From positions 62,001 to 126,000 of the forward strand of contig NZ_MBUA01000031.1 of the NCBI RefSeq assembly GCF_014332695.1: a stretch of DNA of 64,000 nt, written 5' to 3'. Origin of the DNA: Flavihumibacter stibioxidans. GTDB lineage: Bacteria; Bacteroidota; Bacteroidia; Chitinophagales; Chitinophagaceae. The position numbers and the translations under genes were made by a program. The notes below the pieces were generated by a model. It saw nothing but the letters and a program-made list of their open reading frames with translations. It did not search any database and was not told the origin of the DNA. The number at the start of each line of letters is the position of its first letter. Within the stretch, counting starts at the first letter, position 1. Positions 42,844 through 50,266 of the stretch are shown piece by piece.

Positions 42844-45374
42844 ACAAGCTTTTTACGTTTCCAGGCAAGGAAGGCAATAACTGCAAGGCCAAGGTAGATC
42901 AGTATCGCACTGATCGTGGAAACCATCTGGCTGCTTGCAACTGCTTTGGGTTCAAACCTGAATTCAATGTTATGAGTTCCTGCAGGCACCTTCATTCCCC
43001 TCAGCACATAGTTTGCTTTTACATAGGGAACGGGCTTCCCATCCAGGTAGGCATTCCATCCCTTGTCATAAAAGATCTCACTGAAAACGGCAAACTGATC
43101 TGTGGAAGCATTGGTTTTATATACCACTTTATCATTCAGGTTCTCCACCCACTGTATGCTGGCAGATGAATCATAAACCGGCTGTCCACCCAGGGTTTGT
43201 ACATATTTTTCCTGCACCACAGCTATATCCTTTAAAGAAGTGCTGTCTAGCGCTTTCATTTCAGCATTGCCATCCTTTACAATTTTCACCTCTTTTACAA
43301 ACCAGGCCGGCCCGAATGCTTCCGGGTTCACCTGTGCAACTGCCTGACCATTGGCCGGGTTTTGCATGATGAAGTAACGGGTGTTGAGCATATTGAATAC
43401 CTGCATATTGCCTTTAGACAACTGGTGCTGGATCAGGTCCTGGTACAATCCCAGTTTGGCCGGACTGTAACCGCCTATTGAATTATGGAAATAAGAAGCC
43501 CTGGAGCTTTCAAACGGATTGGCATTGGTACTCTGGTCAAAAACCCTGAAAGGCTGACGGGTATCATTCTTAATACTGAGATCAGCAGCATTGGGTGTAA
43601 AATTTGCTTCAAATTCTTCCTTTTCCACAAAGTTGCGGTGACCCAGGTAGCGGGTACCCACGCCCACAATATCAATTGAACTGGCCACCAGCAATCCCAC
43701 CAGTAATATGACTTGGTTGAGTTTTCCCTTACGATAAAAATACATCAGGGTAGCGGCCAGCAGTACCAGCAGGATGGACCTGAAGAGATCGCCCCCAAAT
43801 AAAGATTTACGGTCATCCCGTAATGCTGAAACAATGGATTGTGCAAAATCCGCCGCCTGCTGCTGCATCTGGGGATTTTGGTCACCGCCCTGCATCATGC
43901 TGCCGGCCAGTTGTTGCTTCAGTCCTGCATCCCCAGCGCCGCTAAAGTCTGCCATCAGGTAAAACACCAGATACAGCGCAATCACAACACCGGAAATGAT
44001 GGCAGTTAGCTTTAGCCTTTTTTGTTCACCGGCATCCTTGCTGTCGGTTTTCAGGAATTGTTCCAATCCCAGTGCTGCCAGCAAAGGGAAGGTCAGCTGG
44101 GGTATGATCAATGCGATGGTCGGTGCCCTGAACTTATTATAAAAGGGCAGGTAATCAAAGAGGAAATAGTTGAGGGAAGAAAAATTCTTGCCCCATGCCA
44201 GCAGGATACCTATTATGGTTGCTGCCAGGATCCACCATTTGTGCCATGATTTTACATATACCATTCCCAGGATAAACAGGAAGCAAATAATGGCACCGAA
44301 ATATACCGGACCAGATGTGCCGGGCTGTGAGCCCCAGTATGCTGGTAATTGTTTCACAAAACTATTGGCCTGGTCTTCCTGCATGCCGGTTTTTTCCATC
44401 AGTACCGTAGCTGTTTTGGTGTCATCCCCAAATTCGGAAATGATTTCCCCGTTGACAACTGTACCTGAACTGCCGCCGTATATGGATGGAACGAAAAAGG
44501 TCATCGTTTCCGTGATGCCGTAGCTCCAGTGAAAAGCATAGTCTTTGTCAAGACCACCAACTGTTTTATTGGTGGAATCAACGCCTTCTGTAATTTCTGA
44601 GCGTCCGCCACGCATGGTCTCTTTTGAATACTCCTGCAGGGGATACCAGCTCGTGGCATAGGATGCCAGCCCAACCAGGCCTGCCACCAATGCAATGCCA
44701 AAGGACGGGAATAAAGCTCCCGTTTCTTTGTTGCGGATACTATTAACCAGGTAGGCAATACTGATCAATGCCATTACAATGACAGTATAATAAACTACCT
44801 GAACGTGTTGGGTGCTGGTTTGCAGGCCAAAGAAAAGCGCCAGCAATGCGGCACCGGTCAGGTATTTTTTCTGGTAAACCATCAGCAGTGATCCTATCAC
44901 AGCAGGCGCATAGGCGATGGCCCACATTTTGGTATTGTGTCCTACTGCAATGATCACCGGGTCATAGGTTGACCAGGCATAGGCAATGGCTGCAAGGGCC
45001 GCCACCAGTGGCCTTATCCCCAGAACCATGCAGAGAAAATAGAAACTGATACAGGCAAGAAAAAAGAAACTAACGGGAATGGGCATGCCAAGTGTGAGTA
45101 ATACCTGCAGGTAAATGGTTTCCACCATCGCACCGTTGGAAGTAAAAGTGAAAGCCGGCATTCCGCCAAACATACTGTTGGACCATAGGGGAAAGTGTCC
45201 GTATTTTTCCTTAAACTCAAAGGATTGCTGGGCCATTCCTTTCCAGCCCTGGATATCGTGTTGCTCCAGGACCTTCCCCATTATTGCCGGCTGGCAATAG
45301 ACAACAGATACGACCAGGAAAAATAAAATGGCGTAAATATGTGGCGATGCTTGTTTAAACCAATTGGATTTCAT
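42840..45374 (-). CDS. YfhO-family multi-pass membrane protein, GT-C-like
   Basis: 844 residues with about 12-14 hydrophobic segments and a C-terminal periplasmic beta-rich part. It starts MKSNWFKQASPHIYAILFFLVV, and the first loop QHDIQGWKGMAQQSFEFKEKYGHFPLWSNSMFGG is typical of the family. The late segment VFSEIFYDKGWNAYLDGKPVPYVKANYVLRGMKVPAGTHNIEF is diagnostic. YfhO relatives are used for glycosylation of lipoteichoic acid in Firmicutes; in Bacteroidota the substrate is unknown. It leads a three-gene operon with two GT2 genes, supporting a role in surface-glycan modification. Confidence 0.9.
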   Translation of the reverse strand: MKSNWFKQASPHIYAILFFLVVSVVYCQPAIMGKVLEQHDIQGWKGMAQQSFEFKEKYGHFPLWSNSMFGGMPAFTFTSNGAMVETIYLQVLLTLGMPIPVSFFFLACISFYFLCMVLGIRPLVAALAAIAYAWSTYDPVIIAVGHNTKMWAIAYAPAVIGSLLMVYQKKYLTGAALLALFFGLQTSTQHVQVVYYTVIVMALISIAYLVNSIRNKETGALFPSFGIALVAGLVGLASYATSWYPLQEYSKETMRGGRSEITEGVDSTNKTVGGLDKDYAFHWSYGITETMTFFVPSIYGGSSGTVVNGEIISEFGDDTKTATVLMEKTGMQEDQANSFVKQLPAYWGSQPGTSGPVYFGAIICFLFILGMVYVKSWHKWWILAATIIGILLAWGKNFSSLNYFLFDYLPFYNKFRAPTIALIIPQLTFPLLAALGLEQFLKTDSKDAGEQKRLKLTAIISGVVIALYLVFYLMADFSGAGDAGLKQQLAGSMMQGGDQNPQMQQQAADFAQSIVSALRDDRKSLFGGDLFRSILLVLLAATLMYFYRKGKLNQVILLVGLLVASSIDIVGVGTRYLGHRNFVEKEEFEANFTPNAADLSIKNDTRQPFRVFDQSTNANPFESSRASYFHNSIGGYSPAKLGLYQDLIQHQLSKGNMQVFNMLNTRYFIMQNPANGQAVAQVNPEAFGPAWFVKEVKIVKDGNAEMKALDSTSLKDIAVVQEKYVQTLGGQPVYDSSASIQWVENLNDKVVYKTNASTDQFAVFSEIFYDKGWNAYLDGKPVPYVKANYVLRGMKVPAGTHNIEFRFEPKAVASSQMVSTISAILIYLGLAVIAFLAWKRKKLV

Positions 45375-45465
45375 GTGCCTGAATTCAGTTTAGGCGGCAA
45401 AATAAGACATATTTGACCTTCATTTAGCGCAATTTTACCCTCCGGGCCCCGATTTTTGCAGAACC

Positions 45466-45765
45466 ATGAAAATTTCACAACTGAACAAACTGGCTTTTAT
45501 TTGTAACCTGGCATTCCTGCTGGCTATGGCCATGCGTTATTATCCGGTATTCCAGGGCTCCGCACTGGAATCGGTCATTCTGGTAAGCGGACTGGTTTTA
45601 AGTCCGGTTATCAACCTTACAGTATTATATTTCAATTTCAGGCATTTTAATCGGCCAGGTTTCCAAACCATCCGGCCCCTGGCATTGTTGAATACTGTTT
45701 TATTGGTGCTTCAGGTTTTTCTCTTCCTTTCAGGCACATTATCTTTAGGCAATACCAACGCATGA
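45466..45765 (+). CDS. Small membrane protein upstream of the queuosine-precursor transporter
   Basis: 99 residues, MKISQLNKLAFICNLAFLLAMAMRYYP, with about three hydrophobic segments (10-24, 37-57, 72-92). No recognised motif. Its stop overlaps the next gene's start by 4 bases (ATGA), so the two are translated together. A helper role for the transporter is possible but is inference. Similar short proteins occur in this position in Chitinophagaceae as far as I recall; not verified. Confidence 0.75.
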   Translation: MKISQLNKLAFICNLAFLLAMAMRYYPVFQGSALESVILVSGLVLSPVINLTVLYFNFRHFNRPGFQTIRPLALLNTVLLVLQVFLFLSGTLSLGNTNA

Positions 45766-46547
45766 TCCATAATATAATAAAAGACAAACCAACCCGGCTC
45801 TTCATCATCCTGGGAGGATTTTTCATCGCGAATGCCATCATCGCAGAAGTTATCGGGGTAAAGATTTTTTCCCTGGAAGGTACGCTGGGTATGGAGAAAG
45901 CCAATTTTACCCTGCTGGGAGAAAGCGGGCTTGCCTTTGATCTTTCAGTCGGTGTATTACCCTGGCCCATAGTATTCATCATGACCGACATCATCAATGA
46001 GTATTACGGATTGAAAGGAGTGCGGTTCCTGTCTATTATCACCGCCGGACTCATTGCTTTTGCCTTTGTATTATTTTATCTGGCCATTCATACGGCACCT
46101 GCCGGCTGGTGGCAATTATCACAGGAAAAAAACGGGGTACCGGATATGCAGGCAGCCTACCACCAGATACTGGGGCAGGGGATGAATATCATCATCGCCT
46201 CCCTTACTGCCTTCCTCATCGGGCAGTTGACGGATGCCACAGTTTTCCGGACCATTAAAAGGGTTACCGGTGAAAACAGGATCTGGATGAGGGCAACCGT
46301 TTCCACCCTGTTTTCCCAATTCATAGATACCATCGTTGTTTCCTATATCTATCTCTATTTTTCACTGGGATTTTCATTTCCCAGGGTCACGGCCATCGCC
46401 ATGGTCGGTTATTCCTATAAGTTCACCATTGCTGTACTTTGTACACCGCTGATCTACCTGATTCACGGGATGATTGAAAGATACCTTGGCCACGAACAGG
46501 CAGCCAATATGAAGAAGGCTGCGCTGGGAATGCAAAAACTTAGTTAA
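45762..46547 (+). CDS. Queuosine precursor transporter (YhhQ/VUT family)
   Basis: 261 residues, about six to seven membrane segments. Family features: FIIIGGFFIANAIIAEVIG-like start (LFIILGGFFIANAIIAEVIG), GVLPWPIVFIMTDIINEYYG, LTAFLIGQLTDATVFRTIKR and WMRATVSTLFSQFIDTIVVSYIYLYF. It would import preQ0 or preQ1 for tRNA queuosine synthesis. It is larger than E. coli YhhQ because of an inserted loop around residues 100-135 (PAGWWQLSQEKNGVPDMQAAY). Overlaps the small membrane protein gene by 4 bases. Confidence 0.9.
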   Translation: MIHNIIKDKPTRLFIILGGFFIANAIIAEVIGVKIFSLEGTLGMEKANFTLLGESGLAFDLSVGVLPWPIVFIMTDIINEYYGLKGVRFLSIITAGLIAFAFVLFYLAIHTAPAGWWQLSQEKNGVPDMQAAYHQILGQGMNIIIASLTAFLIGQLTDATVFRTIKRVTGENRIWMRATVSTLFSQFIDTIVVSYIYLYFSLGFSFPRVTAIAMVGYSYKFTIAVLCTPLIYLIHGMIERYLGHEQAANMKKAALGMQKLS

Positions 46548-46609
46548 AAGGGAATCAGGGATTAAACGAAGCGCTGTTTTGAACGTCCCAACATTAACAT
46601 ATTGTCGGG

Positions 46610-46638
46610 TTGGCGGTCTCACAAACTGTGCTAATTTG
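46610..46638 (+). promoter_or_regulatory. Promoter of the Tyr/Arg-rich protein gene
   Basis: TTG (46610-46612), 19 bases, TAATTTG (46632-46638), one base short of TAnnTTTG. It ends 32 bases before the ATG at 46671. Confidence 0.45.
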
Positions 46639-46670
46639 ACTATGGTTGGTTAATTTAAAACCTATACACC

Positions 46671-48977
46671 ATGCGTAATCTCTACCTGAATGCCGGAATG
46701 CTGTTGACAGCCCTGCTGTTGACAATAGCCGGTTTTTCGCAATCCTGGCCGGTACAGGTTCAACTGAATAATGGCGATCGCCTGAAACTGTATGAGCCCC
46801 AGCCTTCAGCTTTTTCGAACAATCAATTGTCTTTCCAGGCTGCAGTATCACTTGTGAAAAAAGGAACCGGCGAGCCTGTTTTCGGAACCATCTGGGCTAA
46901 CTCCCAAACAATGAAGGAGGGAAGCTACCAGGTTTTGCAGTCCATTTCGGTTACGGGTCTCCGTTTCCCTCCGGAAATTGGTGAATCCTTAAATGATGAA
47001 GTGGAACAAGCGTTGGAATCAGCGATTCCCGCAAGGCAGTTAAAACTGGCAGACAGTGATCTGAACCTTGCCCTGGAGCGCAATCAGCAAAAGGAAAGCC
47101 TGACCGGAAGCTTTCAAAACAAAGCGCCAAAAGTAATCTATACCAACAAACCCACTTTACTGGTGGTGGTGGATGGAAATCCAGTTTGGCAGCGAAATGA
47201 TGACTGGGGAATGGAAGCTCTGATCAATTCACCGAATACCATCGTGCGTCATTCAAACGGCAGGCTCTATCTCTACGGGGGCAAACACTGGTACCAGTCC
47301 AGTTCACTCAGCGGCCCTTTCTCCTATACCGCATACCCTCCCGCCAGCCTGTCAAAAGTAGAAAATGCCATCAGGGAGGCTGAAGAAAAGAACCTGGCGG
47401 CCGATAACAAGAATGAGTTTGAGAATGAATTCAGTGATGAAAATCTTTCCCCTGTTGAAAATATCCTGGTAAGCACTGAACCGGCAGAGCTGATACAGTC
47501 AAGAGGTGAGGCCGACTTTACCCCCGTATCAAATACCGGGCTCCTGTATGTGGAAAATTCGCCCAATGATATTTTCATGGATATCGCCAGCCAGCAATAT
47601 TTTGTATTGCTTTCAGGCAGGTGGTATCGTTCCCGTTCGCTTAATGGTAACTGGGAATATATCAGTGCAGACGATTTGCCAAAAGATTTTTCCCGGATTC
47701 CTGCCGGATCGCCAAAAGACAATGTGCTGGCCAGTGTAGCAGGGACCCCTGCAGCGACCAATGCTTTGATGGATGCCCAAATACCCCAGACCGCAAGGGT
47801 GGAAAGAAGCCGGGCAACTTCTTCGGTTGAGTATGATGGTGAACCTGAATTTGAAAGAATAAGTGGTACGAAAATGTCCTATGCAGTGAACTCTTCTGCA
47901 ACTGTTATCCGGTACAGGCAGCAGTACTTCCTGGTTGATAACGGTGTATGGTTCAGGTCCGGTTCTCCCTATGGCCCCTGGTCTGTTAGTGATGTAAGGC
48001 CCGATGAAGTTGACCTAATCCCGCCCAGCTACCCGGTTTATAATGTGAAGTATGTATATATCTATGATGTTACGCCCGATTATATTTATATGGGCTATAC
48101 TCCCGGATACCTTAATACTTACATATACGGACCTACTGTGGTTTACGGAACCGGTTATTATTACCGTCCCTGGCACCGCCGCTACTATTATCCCAGGCCA
48201 TTTACCTGGGGATTCAATATGCACTATTCCCCCTGGTTCGGATGGTCAATAGGATTTAATTATTATCCGGGCTGGTTCAATACCGGCTACCGCTATCGCC
48301 CATGGGATCGCTGGTATGGCGGATGGTGGGGCCCTACGGTTTACCGCCCTGCATATTGCGGACCTTCGTACAGGGATTATGGTTATTACGGATACCGCAA
48401 CAATCATTTTTATGTGAATGAACGGTCTTACTACGGTTCCTCACGACACTATTATGGTAATGTTTACAGCCAGCGCCAGGCAATCAGCTCACGCGACAAC
48501 AGGCGTTATTACGGATCTTCTTACAATAACCGTAATGAAAACAACCGCCCTAATGCAAGACCCGACCGTCGGTACTATGGTTCAACCAATGAAAGGCCAT
48601 CGGTAAATGACCGGCCGGCAATCAATGGTCGCCCTAATAATGAGCGGCAACGGAGTATTCGCCCGAACCAGCCAAATTCAAATGCGCCTGGACGTAATTA
48701 CCAGAATGAAGCAAGGAATAATGATCGGCCCACTCGCAGCTATAGGCCATCAGTGAACAATAATAACGAAAGACAGCAACAGGAAAGGCCTGCCTCAAGG
48801 CAACCCAATATTCAGCCGCAGCTCAGAAACCGGATGGAGAACAGGGAAAGACCGGCAATATCAAGACAGCCTTCTCCATCATCCAGACAGCCACAGGCGC
48901 AGCGGCAGGGGCCGTCAAGGTCACCCTCAGGTGGCGGACAGGGCGAGGTCAGGAGGCCAGAGAGAAGGGGTAATTAA
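46671..48977 (+). CDS. Secreted repeat protein with Tyr/Trp-rich and Arg/Asn-rich C-terminus, unknown function
   Basis: 768 residues. Signal peptide MRNLYLNAGMLLTALLLTIAGFSQ. The middle has at least three diverged copies of a module ending in a W/Y-x-S-x-S-L-x-G-P/N-W/F pattern: LYLYGGKHWYQSSSLSGPF, YFVLLSGRWYRSRSLNGNW and YFLVDNGVWFRSGSPYGPW. Then comes a Tyr/Trp/Pro/Gly-rich stretch (about 460-590) and a low-complexity Arg/Asn/Pro/Gln tail with repeated RPN, NERP and SRQP (about 600-768). Some Bacteroidota homologues carry the label carbohydrate-binding family V/XII, which I cannot confirm. Probably cell-surface or matrix. It overlaps the convergent GNAT gene by 4 bases. Confidence 0.8.
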   Translation: MRNLYLNAGMLLTALLLTIAGFSQSWPVQVQLNNGDRLKLYEPQPSAFSNNQLSFQAAVSLVKKGTGEPVFGTIWANSQTMKEGSYQVLQSISVTGLRFPPEIGESLNDEVEQALESAIPARQLKLADSDLNLALERNQQKESLTGSFQNKAPKVIYTNKPTLLVVVDGNPVWQRNDDWGMEALINSPNTIVRHSNGRLYLYGGKHWYQSSSLSGPFSYTAYPPASLSKVENAIREAEEKNLAADNKNEFENEFSDENLSPVENILVSTEPAELIQSRGEADFTPVSNTGLLYVENSPNDIFMDIASQQYFVLLSGRWYRSRSLNGNWEYISADDLPKDFSRIPAGSPKDNVLASVAGTPAATNALMDAQIPQTARVERSRATSSVEYDGEPEFERISGTKMSYAVNSSATVIRYRQQYFLVDNGVWFRSGSPYGPWSVSDVRPDEVDLIPPSYPVYNVKYVYIYDVTPDYIYMGYTPGYLNTYIYGPTVVYGTGYYYRPWHRRYYYPRPFTWGFNMHYSPWFGWSIGFNYYPGWFNTGYRYRPWDRWYGGWWGPTVYRPAYCGPSYRDYGYYGYRNNHFYVNERSYYGSSRHYYGNVYSQRQAISSRDNRRYYGSSYNNRNENNRPNARPDRRYYGSTNERPSVNDRPAINGRPNNERQRSIRPNQPNSNAPGRNYQNEARNNDRPTRSYRPSVNNNNERQQQERPASRQPNIQPQLRNRMENRERPAISRQPSPSSRQPQAQRQGPSRSPSGGGQGEVRRPERRGN

Positions 48978-49474
48978 ACATCCTTCCCCATCACGTAGTC
49001 GTCCATCACGAATCCATGGCCGATATCGTTTACCTCCGCCTTTTCGATCTGGAAACCGATGGATTCATAGAATTTAATGGCCTTGTTATTTTTGTTTACA
49101 TTCAAAAGCAGGTGCGCGCCGTTATGGGTGCGCACTTCTTCTTCCACCATGTCCACCAGGGCTTTCCCAACTCCTTTTCCCTGCATGGAGGGCAACACAT
49201 AAAGTTTGTGTAGTTTCCAGTTGCCATTATGAATGGGTCCAAAAGAAGCAAAACCCACTTCTTCCAGATTAATTTCAGCAATGATGAACTGGTGGTGTTG
49301 CTTTCTTATCTGGTTCTCCAATGCTGCGGGACTGTAATTAAGTTGCAGCATATAATCCATCTGATCCCTGGTAAGGATGTCTTTATAGGTAACCGGCCAT
49401 ATCTGGTGGGCCAGATAACCGATGGTTGCAATATCATCAAAATCTGCGCTTCTTATTACCAGTGTTTCTTTCAT
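48974..49474 (-). CDS. GNAT-family N-acetyltransferase
   Basis: 166 residues from ATG 49474 (MKETLVIRSADFDDIATIGYLA); a TTG at 49483 would overlap prsW. The acetyl-CoA-binding motif A is clear: LHKLYVLPSMQGKGVGKALVDMVEEE, with Q/R-x-x-G-x-G/A as QGKGVG, followed by LLLNVNKNNKAIKFYESIGFQI. Substrate unknown (small amine or protein N-terminus). It lies 5 bases after the PrsW gene, likely same transcript. Confidence 0.92.
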   Translation of the reverse strand: MKETLVIRSADFDDIATIGYLAHQIWPVTYKDILTRDQMDYMLQLNYSPAALENQIRKQHHQFIIAEINLEEVGFASFGPIHNGNWKLHKLYVLPSMQGKGVGKALVDMVEEEVRTHNGAHLLLNVNKNNKAIKFYESIGFQIEKAEVNDIGHGFVMDDYVMGKDV

Positions 49475-49479
49475 AGCTG

Positions 49480-50208
49480 TCAAACCGTTTTTTCCTTTGA
49501 TTGAAGATTATTCCTGGATAATTCCTGGTGCATCCGAATCGCCTGCCAGGACAGACGCACTGCAACGAGATAGGATAATATGGCCGATCCGAACAGGAAT
49601 CCTGAGGACCACTTCTGTGTGATGCCATCATCAGCCTGGACAAATAGAAAAAGATCAAACAGGCCGTGGAATAGAACAGAGAGCAATAATCCCCTTACCA
49701 TGAGCTGTTTCGAATGTCTGTCATGCGTAAATTTTGCCAATCCGAGGTAATACCCCATCAGGACCCCGAATGTAGCATGGGCGGGAACAGATAGGAACAT
49801 ACGAAGAATGGCTGTTTGCCAGCCGTGCTGCATAACATAACCGATATTTTCCAGGGTGGCGAACCCCATGGCCACCATCACACCATAAACAATTCCGTCA
49901 AATGGTTCATTGAAAAAGGGTCTGGGCCAGGCATACCATTTTACCATCATGAATTTGCAGGCTTCTTCGGTAAGTGCCACCACAATAAAGGCCTTGAGAA
50001 TGAAATAGATCCAGCCATTCGCCGGCATTAACCAGTCCAGTAAACCAATTGCGGCCAATTGCATGATCACCGCAGGAACAATACCCAGCATGCCCAGAAA
50101 AAAAGATTTTATCAGGGCACGGAGTGGTTCCTTGTCATACCGGTCTTTTGAGTAAATAAACCACATGATTGCAATGCCCGGGGCCAGGGCCAATGCCAGC
50201 AATTCCAT
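49480..50208 (-). CDS. PrsW-family intramembrane metalloprotease
   Basis: 242 residues with about seven to eight membrane segments. The expected catalytic elements are visible: ALTEEACKFMMVKWY (EE), SVPAHATFGVLMGYYLG (histidine) and LLSVLFHGLFDLFLF (HxxxD). PrsW in Bacillus starts degradation of an anti-sigma factor; no sigma/anti-sigma pair lies in this window. It is the third intramembrane protease here, after two rhomboids. Followed 5 bases later by the GNAT gene. Confidence 0.9.
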   Translation of the reverse strand: MELLALALAPGIAIMWFIYSKDRYDKEPLRALIKSFFLGMLGIVPAVIMQLAAIGLLDWLMPANGWIYFILKAFIVVALTEEACKFMMVKWYAWPRPFFNEPFDGIVYGVMVAMGFATLENIGYVMQHGWQTAILRMFLSVPAHATFGVLMGYYLGLAKFTHDRHSKQLMVRGLLLSVLFHGLFDLFLFVQADDGITQKWSSGFLFGSAILSYLVAVRLSWQAIRMHQELSRNNLQSKEKTV

Positions 50209-50221
50209 AACAACTGGTTTG

Positions 50222-50249
50222 TTGCGCTGAAATTAGTGAATTAATATTG
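50222..50249 (+). promoter_or_regulatory. Possible promoter of the gluzincin-GH9 pair
   Basis: TTG (50222-50224), 17 bases, TAATATTG (50242-50249), one mismatch to TAnnTTTG. It ends 17 bases before the ATG at 50267. Confidence 0.4.
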
Positions 50250-50266
50250 ACATAGAAATTGATGGT

